Under the pieces are notes generated by a model. That model was not told the origin of the DNA and ran no database searches. It saw only the letters and a program-made list of their open reading frames with translations. From Planctobacterium marinum (GTDB lineage: Bacteria; Pseudomonadota; Gammaproteobacteria; Enterobacterales; Alteromonadaceae): a DNA stretch of 64,000 nt. Both the position numbers and the translations under genes were made by a program. The stretch's first letter is position 1. Every line of letters begins with the position of its first letter. Location: contig NZ_AP027272.1 in NCBI RefSeq assembly GCF_036322805.1, positions 124,001 through 188,000 on the forward strand. Reading direction: 5' to 3'. Of the stretch, positions 20,187 to 29,744 are shown piece by piece.

Positions 20187-20678
20187 ATGAAACAGACAAT
20201 CGCGGAATTGCAACAACAATTTCACACTCATGGGCAGGTAGACTGGATAGGGATCAGGCCACAGAGAAAAGTCCCGATGGTAGCGCTTGACCACGATTAC
20301 CTTGAGCCTGGTAAAGGATTGTGCCGAGATCGTTTTAAAGGTTCAGAAAAAAGTCGACGTCAAGTCAGCATCATTCAGGCTGAGCATATCAGTGCTGTAG
20401 CTCAAATGTTGGGTAAATCTCGCCTGGCTCCCGAGCTTTTTCGGCGTAATATCGTTGTTTCAGGAATCAACCTGTTGGCACTCAAGAACGCTCGTTTTTA
20501 TTTGGGAACCGCGCTTTTAGAGATGTCTGGTCTTTGTCATCCCTGTTCTCGGATGGAGGAAGCGCTGGGTCAAGGTGGCTATAACCTCATGCGAGGACAC
20601 GGTGGCATTTTAGCCAGAGTAATTTCGCCCGGTGAAGTGCATCTGGGAGATAGCTTGCGTTATGTAGAGTCTTTGTGA
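20187..20678 (+). CDS. MOSC domain protein
   Basis: A 163-residue MOSC (molybdenum cofactor sulfurase C-terminal) domain protein. Visible are GKGLCRDRFKGSEKSRRQVSI near the start and LCHPCSRMEEALGQGGYNLM near the end, where the Cys and neighbouring residues are the proposed cofactor or sulfur site. Small stand-alone MOSC proteins are thought to carry sulfur or handle N-hydroxylated compounds; substrate unknown. It lies 73 bases before hemC on the same strand. Confidence 0.8.
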   Translation: MKQTIAELQQQFHTHGQVDWIGIRPQRKVPMVALDHDYLEPGKGLCRDRFKGSEKSRRQVSIIQAEHISAVAQMLGKSRLAPELFRRNIVVSGINLLALKNARFYLGTALLEMSGLCHPCSRMEEALGQGGYNLMRGHGGILARVISPGEVHLGDSLRYVESL

Positions 20679-20751
20679 TGATTTTCTACCACATAGCCTT
20701 TTTATGAGTGATAAACTAATGTGGTGTTTGTAGTTTGAAACGGAATCGACA

Positions 20752-21666
20752 TTGGAAAGAGTAATTAAGATTGCCACTCGAAAAAGCGCTTTAGCTCTGT
20801 GGCAAGCAGAAAACGTAAAAATGCTGCTGGAAACAGCACACCCTGGCTTGCAGGTAGAATTGCTGCCTATGGTGACCAAAGGAGATCAAATATTAGACTC
20901 GCCACTTTCCAAAGTGGGCGGCAAAGGCTTGTTCATTAAAGAGCTGGAAATTGCCATGATGGAGGGCAGAGCTGATATTGCTGTCCATTCTATGAAAGAT
21001 GTGCCAATGGCTTTTCCCGAAGGTTTTGATATCCACGCCATTTGTGAGCGAGAAGATCCCAGCGATGCGTTGGTGTCCAATAACTATAAAAGTCTGGATG
21101 TTTTACCGAAAGGCGCAGTGGTGGGGACCTCAAGTCTGCGAAGACAATGTCAGTTGCGACAGTTCAGACCTGACCTTAGCATTAAAGATCTACGTGGTAA
21201 TGTGAATACGCGACTGCAAAAGCTTGATGACGGCCACTACGATGCCATCATTTTAGCGAGTGCTGGCTTGATTAGACTTGGCATGTCACAGCGAATTCAG
21301 CAATCTTTACCTTTTGAGGTGAGTCTACCTGCGGTAGGCCAAGGGGCAGTCGGTATAGAATGCCGCAATGACGACAAAGAACTCATTGCTTTACTGGCTC
21401 CGTTAAACCATAGCGCAACCGCCACCTTGGTTGGGGCTGAGCGCGCCATGAATAATCGTCTTGAAGGTGGATGCCAGGTACCGATAGCCGGACATGCACA
21501 ATTCGTTGATGGAGAAATTCAATTGAAAGGATTAGTCGGAAGTCCATCAGGTGAGCAGGTTCTGTTTGCAGATGCTTCAGGCACCAATGCTGAACAACTG
21601 GGCGTTGCCGTCGCCGAGCAATTATTATCGCAAGGAGCGGCTGAACTTTTGGCTGCGCTGCATTAA
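20752..21666 (+). CDS. hemC: Hydroxymethylbilane synthase (porphobilinogen deaminase)
   Basis: HemC polymerises four porphobilinogens to hydroxymethylbilane in haem synthesis. It has 304 residues. The only start that fits is a TTG at 20752: an in-frame TAG lies 21 bases upstream, and the protein then begins [18 protein letters not shown] as in homologues. The dipyrromethane cofactor Cys is in [13 protein letters not shown] near residue 242; HSMKDVP and TSSLRRQ are present. The weak start may limit expression. First of hemC-D-X-Y. Confidence 0.96.
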   Translation: MERVIKIATRKSALALWQAENVKMLLETAHPGLQVELLPMVTKGDQILDSPLSKVGGKGLFIKELEIAMMEGRADIAVHSMKDVPMAFPEGFDIHAICEREDPSDALVSNNYKSLDVLPKGAVVGTSSLRRQCQLRQFRPDLSIKDLRGNVNTRLQKLDDGHYDAIILASAGLIRLGMSQRIQQSLPFEVSLPAVGQGAVGIECRNDDKELIALLAPLNHSATATLVGAERAMNNRLEGGCQVPIAGHAQFVDGEIQLKGLVGSPSGEQVLFADASGTNAEQLGVAVAEQLLSQGAAELLAALH

Positions 21667-21672
21667 ATTATT

Positions 21673-22392
21673 ATGTCTCAATCTGTTCTTGTCATTAAAG
21701 CTCAAGTCAATGCCGAGTTTGCTGAACAGTTTAACCGGGCGGGTTTTTCACTGATTGTGGCACCTGTCATGACGATCCACCCTCTTTTTTATCCCCCAGC
21801 TTATGTGCAACATTGTTTAGCTAACAGTGACATTATTATCTGTCTCAGCCAAAATGCGGTTAAGCAGTTGTATTATTATCAGGGGCAGCTGAACCATCAG
21901 GCAGAGGTGTGGGCAGTGGGTAAACAAACGGCCAATAAACTAGCCTGTTATCTCGGTGAGGTTAACTCGCCAGCACTTGAGACCAGTGAAGGCTTGTGGC
22001 AGTGCTTGCGAGAGAAGATTAGTAGCGGAACCCGCATTACCTTTATCAAAGGGGCAGGCGGGCGCGATAGTTTGATGAATTACCTAACTCAGAAAGGGGC
22101 TCGTTTAACGCAATTAAATCTCTATCAGAGACTGGAAAATACCAGCCAGCGAGCACAAATACTAAAATCAATAGAGGTGAATCAGGCGAATACTGCTATC
22201 ATCGGAAGTAAAGATTTATTGGACATCGCAATAACATGGTGGCCTGATAGCTTGCCTCTGAAACAGATAATAGTGCCCAGTGAAAGAGTCGCGCTGCGTG
22301 CTCAGCAGTTAGGGCTGAACCGAGTAACCGTGGCCGAAGGGGCTACAGCAGATCGTTATCTTGCGGTATTGCAGGACAGGAAAAGTGCATGA
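21673..22392 (+). CDS. hemD: Uroporphyrinogen-III synthase
   Basis: HemD closes hydroxymethylbilane with inversion of ring D. At 239 residues it has the usual length. This family is highly divergent; CLSQNAVKQL, AVGKQTANKL, FIKGAGGRDSLMNYL and AIIGSKDLLDIA fit the conserved positions of the two-lobe fold. It starts six bases after hemC and overlaps hemX by four bases (ATGA). Confidence 0.9.
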   Translation: MSQSVLVIKAQVNAEFAEQFNRAGFSLIVAPVMTIHPLFYPPAYVQHCLANSDIIICLSQNAVKQLYYYQGQLNHQAEVWAVGKQTANKLACYLGEVNSPALETSEGLWQCLREKISSGTRITFIKGAGGRDSLMNYLTQKGARLTQLNLYQRLENTSQRAQILKSIEVNQANTAIIGSKDLLDIAITWWPDSLPLKQIIVPSERVALRAQQLGLNRVTVAEGATADRYLAVLQDRKSA

Positions 22393-23570
22393 CTGATGCA
22401 AAACATAATAATGATACGTCTGAATCAAAGGACGACAAACCACAAGCCAAAGCCGCAGATAAAGTTGAGGCTTCTGCCGCCACTGATACAGAGCACAGCG
22501 CCAGTTCCGTTGGCAGTAGTGTGCATCGCAAGTCTCAGCGAAAACTGAATCGTACCCAGAAAATTGAACCAACCAAAACCAAACGTCGCACTAATCCCTT
22601 GATTGGTTTTTTAGTGGGACTCAACACGGTTATTATGCTTGCCGCCATTGCTGCGGGATTTTGGGGTTGGCATTATTGGCAAGGGTGGCAAGAGCAGCAG
22701 TTAGTTAAGCATACAGAACAGGAGCAAGCGCTAACTCAGTCGTTGAATACACAGTTAGATAATTTAGCACGCAATTTACAAATAGAATTGAGTCAGAGAA
22801 TCTCCACTATCAAGGAGTCTGAGCAACGACTCAACAGTGAGTTTCGCCAATTACAGGAAGAAGTGACGCAACAATTAACTGGTGCAGAGCAAGACCTGGA
22901 TATGGCTGAAGTGGCTTACCTGGTGCGCATGGCAGCGCGCAAATTGAATGTGGAAAAGCAGGTGAATAGCGCCATTCATCTGTTGCAAGAAGCTGATAAG
23001 CAACTTGCCCAGCAAGAAGACTTGAATAATACATCTCTCAGGGAGCGTATCGCGCAAGACATCCGCAACCTCAGGGAATTCCGTCCGCATGATAGATTCG
23101 ACAAGGCGTTTTTAATTGGTGGCATGCTCGATAAAGTGCCCGCGTTAAAATTTCCTGCACCAGAGCAGTATTTTTCTTCACAGAGTAATGAACCCTCGAG
23201 TGATCCTGCTGATTGGTGGCAGAATTTGAAAACCCTTTGGCACAACTTGGTGGATGACTTCCTTACGGTTGAAAAGCTGGAAAACCCGATTACACCTTAT
23301 CTCAATCAGCAGGAGCAACTGTTGACACGCAACGCGCTTAGCTATGATTTGCTCGCCATGAGACACGCCTTATTAGAGGCTGACGAAGCGCTCTTCAAAC
23401 AGCTGGTGGAACAGTCGTACTCCCGGATGGCACAATTTGAGCAGAGTGATATCTCAACACAGCTAATGCAGAAAGATCTTGAGCAATTGATGCAGATGAC
23501 GTTCCCAAAAAATGGCGAAATGAAGTTAGTTTCTCTGGAATACCTTGTAAATAGTGGGGCAGGGCAATGA
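22389..23570 (+). CDS. hemX: HemX family membrane protein
   Basis: A 393-residue protein of the HemX family once annotated as uroporphyrinogen methyltransferase; its real function is unsettled. A charged N-terminal cytoplasmic tail of about 65 residues is followed by one membrane helix (about residues 74-95, VGLNTVIMLAAIAAGFWGW) and a long, Gln/Glu-rich coiled-coil periplasmic domain. It overlaps hemD and hemY by four bases each, a tightly coupled operon. Confidence 0.9.
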   Translation: MTDAKHNNDTSESKDDKPQAKAADKVEASAATDTEHSASSVGSSVHRKSQRKLNRTQKIEPTKTKRRTNPLIGFLVGLNTVIMLAAIAAGFWGWHYWQGWQEQQLVKHTEQEQALTQSLNTQLDNLARNLQIELSQRISTIKESEQRLNSEFRQLQEEVTQQLTGAEQDLDMAEVAYLVRMAARKLNVEKQVNSAIHLLQEADKQLAQQEDLNNTSLRERIAQDIRNLREFRPHDRFDKAFLIGGMLDKVPALKFPAPEQYFSSQSNEPSSDPADWWQNLKTLWHNLVDDFLTVEKLENPITPYLNQQEQLLTRNALSYDLLAMRHALLEADEALFKQLVEQSYSRMAQFEQSDISTQLMQKDLEQLMQMTFPKNGEMKLVSLEYLVNSGAGQ

Positions 23571-24733
23571 CAAGGACCCTCACCCTCATCTTTGCCTTAC
23601 TGCTGTTATTAGCTTTTGGTTTGATTTTCAGCCCTATACTGGTTGAAAACAAAGGCTATGTATTGATCTCTGTTGCTGGTTGGAAAGTGGAAATGACCCT
23701 GGTGTCGGCATTGATTTTAGCTGGGCTGGTGGCATTTTTCTGGTGGTTGGTATTTAAGGTCTTGCGCACCTTTTCCGCGATGGGCAGTTGGTCGTGGCAC
23801 TGGTTTGCCGATTTTGGCAAAAACAGACAGCAACTCAACTATGAAAAGGGTTTGATAGCCCTGCTTTCCATGGATTTTGACAATGCCGAGAAGCATCTGC
23901 AGAAAGTTAATCTGGATCATGAGAATGGCATTGTTCCACTGCTGTTGTCTCATTGTGCTGCACAGCGCAACGATGAAGAGGCACAAAAGCAAGCGCTGCA
24001 TCAAGCGCAAAAATTTATGAAAACCAAAGAGGCCGCTAATTTATTGTTGGCCAGGTTCTTTCAAACCCATAACGACCCCAAAGCGGCCGTTGAGTTACTG
24101 CAAGATTCAGAGCACAAGATGGCACTGGAGCTTAAACTCAAAGCCTTGGCTCGTGATGGTAGTTGGCAACAGGTGAATGAACTATTAGATAGTAACAAGA
24201 AGAAATTGGATAAAGCGCAGTTTAATCAGTGGAAGCGCGAAGCCAGTGTTGGGCTACTCAGTGAGAAAGCCAGTAAAGAGGGGGCGGAAGTCTTATTGCA
24301 ATATTGGCAATCTTTACCGGGCAAAACTAAAAAAGACGTATCCAATCAATACGCCTTTGTTCTTCAGTTGATTGATCAAAATTACCATCTAAAAGCCGAA
24401 GAATACCTGGTTCAATTTCAATCCCGCTCCATGGTTCCAGAGCTTCTACCGCTATTCCGTAAACTCAAATTGCGCCAACCCCTGGCGAGTAAGCAAAAAC
24501 TCGAAGCCTGGTTAAAGCAAGATGAAAATGACGCTGAGTTACTTTCGACATTGGGGGAACTGTCCTACAATAGCGGAGATACCTTGTTAGCTGAAAAAGT
24601 TTTGCACAAAGCAATAAAACTGCGCAACAACCTACATGATGTGCAGATGCTAGCGAAGGTAAAAGAAGCGAAGAATGATAAGGATCAGGCATTACAGCTC
24701 TACAAACAGGTAACGGAATCGCAAACCCATTAA
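23567..24733 (+). CDS. hemY: HemY family protein (TPR, inner membrane)
   Basis: A 388-residue protein with two N-terminal membrane helices (about residues 5-22 and 42-62) and a helical TPR-like domain facing the periplasm or cytoplasm. This is the proteobacterial HemY of hem operons, different from the Bacillus HemY oxidase; the exact role in haem synthesis is not established. The last TPR-like units are near residues 325-385 (AELLSTLGELSYNSGDTLLAEKVL). Confidence 0.9.
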   Translation: MTRTLTLIFALLLLLAFGLIFSPILVENKGYVLISVAGWKVEMTLVSALILAGLVAFFWWLVFKVLRTFSAMGSWSWHWFADFGKNRQQLNYEKGLIALLSMDFDNAEKHLQKVNLDHENGIVPLLLSHCAAQRNDEEAQKQALHQAQKFMKTKEAANLLLARFFQTHNDPKAAVELLQDSEHKMALELKLKALARDGSWQQVNELLDSNKKKLDKAQFNQWKREASVGLLSEKASKEGAEVLLQYWQSLPGKTKKDVSNQYAFVLQLIDQNYHLKAEEYLVQFQSRSMVPELLPLFRKLKLRQPLASKQKLEAWLKQDENDAELLSTLGELSYNSGDTLLAEKVLHKAIKLRNNLHDVQMLAKVKEAKNDKDQALQLYKQVTESQTH

Positions 24734-24873
24734 GCGATGGATAATTATTAACACCTAAGTCTAATAGGCACAGCGGTAACCATAAAATAAAATGGTACGA
24801 CTTTTGTCGTTTTAAAAAGCTAACGCGAGGGGCTCACAACCCTTGTGATGAAGAGTGATTGAATTCCGGTCCC

Positions 24874-26837
24874 ATGGTGAACGTAAAGCAAAATCTTAAA
24901 ATACGGCTTAAGTCCGTGCTCAGGTATAATAAACTACGTACCGAACGGGCTATCGCCTTATTGCCCGAAAAAAACGTCCTCTGTTTCATGTCCTGCCATT
25001 TTTATTGCATATCAATCATAAGGACTTTCCCGGGTTTATTGATGACGAGCATATTCCGTTTGGCCTTATCAACTACAACTTCAAAGATGTTTTAAAGCAA
25101 TCTATCATCGAGTTATTTCCCGACAACCAAACGCTTATCGAAGAGCAAATTCGCGATTTCTGGCCAAAGAAGCGAGCCATAGATTCGGTGCTGTTGATGG
25201 GCAGTATTGGCTCCATAGGGCAATCCACTAAATCAGACTTTGATTATTGGGTTTGCATTGACGGCACTCGGTATAGTGCCCGTGAAAAAAAACTACTACA
25301 GCAAAAACTGATATTGGTAGAGCAGTGGGCTGAAGAAGTGCACGATATGGAAGTGCACTTTTTTCTTTCAGAGATTGAAAAAGTTAAAAACAATGACTTC
25401 GGTGAAGCCAGCGGTGAGAGCGCCGGATCGGCACAGGCGGTATTCCTGAAATCAGAATTTTATGCCACCAATATCATGATTGCAGGCAAAGTTCCTTTTT
25501 GGTGGTTAGTACCAGAATCCACTACTGATGCACAGTACAAAAAACTATGGGAAATTATGCAATCAGGGTCTGAGCCTGACCCCAAGTGGTTTATGGATCT
25601 GGGCAATGTTGAAAAACTGGTAAAAGCGGAGATCTTTGGTGCCGCAATATGGCAGATCAGCAAGGCCATGGATTCGCCTTTTAAATCTGTATTGAAAATG
25701 GCCAAACTTGAGGTGTTTCTGGAGAACATCGGTACAGAGCGGCCTTTGTGTAATATCCTCAAAAAGCGAGTTCATTTTTATGAACGCTTCAATCAAGATC
25801 CTCGCTCTGTTGACCCTTACGCCATGATGTTTGACCAACTCCTCGAGCACTATACCAAGGTAGGCAATGAGGATGTTGTAGAATTGCTGAAAAAGTGCCT
25901 TTACATTAAAAGTGAGTGCAAACTATCAGGAGCGAATTCGATTCAGGAACAAACCTTCAAAACCGACATCATAAAAGGGTATGTGGAGGCCTGGAAATGG
26001 AGTCCCGGCAAGTTACAACATCTGGATAATATCAAAAATTGGGATTTCTCGGCGGTGTCGTCTCTGGGCCAGCAGATACACAATTTCTTAATCGGTTGTT
26101 ACAGACGTCTTTCGTCTAAAATTCAGCAGCAAGAACAGCTGGTTAAAATTGAAGATTCCACGGTTATTGGTCGAAAACTGGATTCTTTCTACACTAAAAA
26201 AGACGGCAAGATCGTTTATTTGAAACGGGCCTTTGATGAAGGATTGCTGCTTTCTGATATTACCATCAAGGCTGAACTAGACTTGAGTTCTCCGGGTAAA
26301 AAGCGTTGGTCAGTTTACCGGGGGGAGATACATCATTGGGATGACAAGGAAGTGGCCTCCTGCTTGCTCAAGGAAAGCAACGACCCGATGGACCTGGTTT
26401 TATGGTGCGTATTTAACCGCATTATTGATACCCGCACCAATATCTTGGTAACTCGCAATTGTGAACCTATTACAGAAGAGTCCTTGATCAAGTTTGTAAA
26501 ACAGCTAGAAGAGATGTTTCCACCTATTCGCATTTCGGATATTCCCCGCAATAAACTGTTGGCACCTTCCCGCATTACCCGCTGTTTAACGGTAATCAAT
26601 TTTGAAAGTTGGCCCAATGTCGCAGATTTGCAAACGGTGCGCACTGCTTATCAAACCAGTTGGGGAGAGTTGTACAGTGTGGCAGGTTTTGAAGCGCTGG
26701 AGGATTTGCGACGGGATTTGTTTCATGCCCGCCGCAAACCAGAAATTTTTGTCAAGACTCACGATAGCCCACACAAAAATCGCATCTTTGAGGAATTCAA
26801 AGAGCGCACCCAGATGGACTTTGAGAATCTGATATAA
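24874..26837 (+). pseudogene. cyaA: Class I adenylate cyclase, reading frame broken at an A7 run (frameshift, slippage or base error)
   Basis: Makes cyclic AMP from ATP. From ATG 24874 one frame gives MVNVKQNLKIRLKSVLRYN... to LLPEK at the A run 24968-24974; the rest of the protein (KRPLFHVLPFLLHINHKDF onward, to 26837) is in the -1 frame. Joined, they give about 654 residues with the class I motif GSIGSIGQSTKSDFDYWVC near residue 110. The slip site reads A-AAA-AAC in frame, a known -1 slippery heptamer, but one missing A would look the same. The C-terminus is about 190 residues shorter than E. coli CyaA (848), lacking much of the regulatory region. It lies 140 bases after hemY. An alternative start is the TTG at 24859; a translation starting only at ATG 25005 would lose the conserved N-terminus. 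Confidence 0.8.
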
Positions 26838-26862
26838 AAAAGCCGAGATCATTATCTCGGCT
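26834..26862 (-). terminator. Rho-independent terminator of maoP
   Basis: Stem AGCCGAGAT/ATCTCGGCT (26841-26849 and 26854-26862) with a four-base loop; on the minus strand it runs into six U. It overlaps the stop of the adenylate cyclase gene, so the two convergent genes share it. Confidence 0.88.
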
Positions 26863-26867
26863 GGGTA

Positions 26868-27215
26868 TTATAATTCTTCAACCAGCTCTGTCGGACCCGT
26901 ATCTTTACTGTGCACTCGACTGCAACCGTGTAAGGTGTGAAAGCGGCGAGTGGTGGTAAGTCGCAAGTATTTGCGCCACAGACGCTCCACAATCGTAGTG
27001 GGCTCACGCATGGAAATACACATGTCTACAAAGGCTTCTTCAACCTGATTTTGAGGCTCGACAATGCCTTGCTCAAGTTTTGACAGCCGAGCTCCCAATG
27101 TTGCCAGGAGTCGGGCTTCGTTAATGGAAAAGTCACCACTTTTACCAAACCCATAAGGGAAATTGAGCTGATCTCTGAAGGGCTCAGCTACCACAAAACC
27201 TTGTTCTAATTGCAT
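26868..27215 (-). CDS. maoP: Macrodomain Ori protein MaoP (DUF413)
   Basis: MaoP (YifE, DUF413) acts with the maoS site to constrain the Ori macrodomain in E. coli. The 115 residues match the family closely by eye: PYGFGKSGDFSINEARLL, REPTTIVERLWRKYLR and RRFHTLHG. The start has AGGTGATCT upstream of ATG 27215. It is convergent with the adenylate cyclase. No maoS site was looked for or seen. Confidence 0.9.
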   Translation of the reverse strand: MQLEQGFVVAEPFRDQLNFPYGFGKSGDFSINEARLLATLGARLSKLEQGIVEPQNQVEEAFVDMCISMREPTTIVERLWRKYLRLTTTRRFHTLHGCSRVHSKDTGPTELVEEL

Positions 27216-27490
27216 CTTAGATCACCTTGAATCAAACCAACATTGGTTACTAGCGGAGTATGAATTCAGATGTTTTGGGAGTACAACAAATAGAATTTAT
27301 CGTGACGATGAAAGAGGCTTATGGTTATCGACGGTAGCTCTCTTCTGACTTCATATGTAAAGTTGCATGCCTGATAAAAATGGGATTGACTGGCACATCA
27401 ATAAGTTATGGTAAGTTATTTGGATGACCATGTGTTCCATTTAACCACTATAGTTTCGGTCAGGTCATAAATTTTAGTAAGGAAAGCGTT

Positions 27491-28906
27491 ATGATTCGGA
27501 TTTTTGTGTTAATCAGTTTTTTTTCCAGTGTGGTGTCAGCTGCTGGACAGGCTCCATCTGTGAAAGTGCTCGATTATTATCCTGCCTGTGATTACAAGAT
27601 TATTGACACTGTCACGGTAAAGCAGCGCCTTGGTAGTAAGTTTGAATATCCAAAAATGAAGGAGTTGAACGAAGCTACACTGGTTCTTATAGAAAAAGTT
27701 AGGGAGCGAGCTATAGAAGTCGGCGCAGATAGTATTGCTATTATAGACAAAGCCATTTTCGACCACGAACAAGCAAATAAAAGTAATCTGCGGGGTTATG
27801 TGCAACTAACAGCACAGTTATTTAATCATTGTGATGAGCAAGGTGATGTAAAACGGAGAAGAACGCCATACGATGCAAATGGCACTCGTCAAATGGCGCT
27901 TAAAACGCAAACGCTAGCAACAGAATTTAAAATTGAGACTGTTGTTAAAATTGGTGGCAAAAAAACTGTTCGACCAGCGCTTTCTCAGATGCAATTAACC
28001 ACTGACAATAGCTTTTATGGATTGAAAATTGGAGCCAGTTTTGAAGACGTCATGGCTAAACTGGGAACACCAACTTCAGAGTTTCTGTTAGTGGGAGACC
28101 AGAAGGTAATCTCTTATGGTCGACGATTATGGTTGGTCTTTGAAGAGCAATCCCTTGTTTACGTAACCAACCAGAATCATTGGCTTTCCACCGAAATCGT
28201 AAATATGTTTGAATTCGATGAGAGAATAGCTGACCAGGATTGGTTGCTACATGACGAATTCAGGATGGGGATGGAATTGACCAGTGACGAATTGACCCCT
28301 CTTGGTGAAAAAATGTCTTCCGACCGAGTTCGTCTCAGTTCTACTGAAGGAAATGAATCGGTGTACCTGTTGTTTGAAAGTGAGGAACACCAAACCACTG
28401 ACCTGCAAACTCATAAGATAACGGGTTTTGGATTTGGAGCTGAAAATAAACGACTTTGGACGCTTCCGGTAAAACAATCGCCCGGTAATGCTGATACATA
28501 TCAAAAACTAAACAATTTGATCAAAGAGAAAATTACCGCCTATGAACCCGTTCATCAGCAAGACATTGAGGCGAGTCCAATATTAGTCGCCCAGAATCAA
28601 AATCAGGAAAAACTCTTGGTTATAAATAATCAACTGGTATTAGAGTTTGATAACCAATCATTATCCAATATTCACCTGATAGAGAGTGTGCTTAGCAAAG
28701 AAAGTAGAGGTGATTCTGCTGGTTGGCAATTCGCTGGGGTTCGTCAAGGCCAATCTAAAGAAGCCATCAGAAATCATTTTGGGGACAAAGTCTTTGAAAT
28801 GGGTAATACCTGGGAAGTCGCGCATGATGGTTTCACCCAAGAAGTTTATTTTTATGAAGTTGACGGAAAGAGTCGAGCGCTTGCTAGTTTAGTTTCTATC
28901 TATTGA
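27491..28906 (+). CDS. Exported protein of unknown function
   Basis: A 471-residue protein I do not recognise as a whole. A signal peptide is evident (MIRIFVLISFFSSVVSA, cleavage near residue 17-18). The first about 110 residues (KVLDYYPACDYKIIDTVTV, then RERAIEVGADSIAIID) resemble the small alpha/beta fold of YbjQ/RcsF-type proteins. Two later segments (FYGLKIGASFEDVMAKLGTP and FAGVRQGQSKEAIRNHFG) look like repeats of one SmpA-like or beta-lactamase-inhibitor-like motif. GGAAAG precedes the ATG. It lies 54 bases before a membrane-protein gene and may form an operon with it. Confidence 0.65.
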   Translation: MIRIFVLISFFSSVVSAAGQAPSVKVLDYYPACDYKIIDTVTVKQRLGSKFEYPKMKELNEATLVLIEKVRERAIEVGADSIAIIDKAIFDHEQANKSNLRGYVQLTAQLFNHCDEQGDVKRRRTPYDANGTRQMALKTQTLATEFKIETVVKIGGKKTVRPALSQMQLTTDNSFYGLKIGASFEDVMAKLGTPTSEFLLVGDQKVISYGRRLWLVFEEQSLVYVTNQNHWLSTEIVNMFEFDERIADQDWLLHDEFRMGMELTSDELTPLGEKMSSDRVRLSSTEGNESVYLLFESEEHQTTDLQTHKITGFGFGAENKRLWTLPVKQSPGNADTYQKLNNLIKEKITAYEPVHQQDIEASPILVAQNQNQEKLLVINNQLVLEFDNQSLSNIHLIESVLSKESRGDSAGWQFAGVRQGQSKEAIRNHFGDKVFEMGNTWEVAHDGFTQEVYFYEVDGKSRALASLVSIY

Positions 28907-28960
28907 TCTGAAGATAATTGTGATATCCATCTACAAGGGGGCGCATTAATTGAGGAAGCG

Positions 28961-29503
28961 ATGAAAGAGAAGCTTATTGGCAGTACTTTGATACTGCTAC
29001 CGTTAGTGATGGGAGGACTTTTGTATTCTCAAAGCATGGTTTCTTTTTGGTATCTCCAGGACAACTTTAAGCTTTTCGATCTGGTTAACCAAACAATCCA
29101 TCTTTTTGTTGTAATGTTTGGTGTTTGGTTGTGCAGTAAAAGAGGATTCACGTTAAATATCCTTTTATTCATTGTTTTTATCGTGTATCAGGTGTTTGCC
29201 TGGCAGTTTGAATCAAAACGATTCTTAGTGAAAATGCCTCTTCCTGAACATGAAGTCGTGTTGTTTGTAGCACCTTATGATGCTGGAGCACTTTCTTCTT
29301 CGCTTGTAACTCTTGAGATTGCCAGAAAAAAGTTGAACTTTTTTTGGCAAATAGAAAAGATTGAATCCTTCGAGAATATTAGCAATGCCTCACTGCTATT
29401 ACTTGCAGGAAGTGAAGTCGTGCAGTTGCGGATGACTTCATTTGAGGGCGTAGGAATAGTGAAACAGATTGAACTTATAGATTTACTGAATTTGCAAAAT
29501 TGA
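28961..29503 (+). CDS. Small membrane protein of unknown function
   Basis: A 180-residue protein with three predicted hydrophobic helices in the first 85 residues (LIGSTLILLPLVMGGLLY, IHLFVVMFGVWLC, LLFIVFIVYQVFAWQF), then a soluble C-terminal half of about 95 residues. No family recognised. A good ribosome site (TGAGGAAG) precedes ATG 28961. It is the last host gene before the integrated element. Confidence 0.65.
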   Translation: MKEKLIGSTLILLPLVMGGLLYSQSMVSFWYLQDNFKLFDLVNQTIHLFVVMFGVWLCSKRGFTLNILLFIVFIVYQVFAWQFESKRFLVKMPLPEHEVVLFVAPYDAGALSSSLVTLEIARKKLNFFWQIEKIESFENISNASLLLLAGSEVVQLRMTSFEGVGIVKQIELIDLLNLQN

Positions 29504-29559
29504 AATTTCTTGTTGGTCTGAGCTCAGGCAGATAATAACAGTATGAAGCCATTAAAAAA

Positions 29560-29606
29560 TGGCGCACCCGAGAGGATTCGAACCTCTGACCTCTGCCTCC
29601 GGAGGG
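29560..29606 (-). pseudogene. 3' half of the host tRNA-Arg(CCG) gene (attL side)
   Basis: Read on the minus strand this is CTCCGGA (anticodon loop, anticodon CCG), GGCAG (3' anticodon stem), AGGTC, a T arm (AGAGG-TTCGAAT-CCTCT), the acceptor 3' strand CGGGTGC, G73 and an encoded CCA. The 5' half is missing; sequence beyond the loop is element DNA. The fragment pairs perfectly with the 5' half at 46025-46070: GCACCCG/CGGGTGC and CTGCC/GGCAG. Together they give a normal E. coli argX-like tRNA. Confidence 0.88.
29598..29606 (+). repeat. Attachment core, left copy
   Basis: TCCGGAGGG, identical to 46032-46040. It covers the anticodon loop of the split tRNA, a usual crossover place for tyrosine recombinases. 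Confidence 0.75.
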
Positions 29607-29744
29607 TGATTTATGGGGGTTGAATTTAAAGCGATTTTCTCTTTCAGCCCTTGAAACACGTCATATTGAGCTAACCACAGATAACCATAATTAACTGTGC
29701 TAATCACTCAACGTGTCCCAGTATTGTCCCAAAATAGAATGAAT

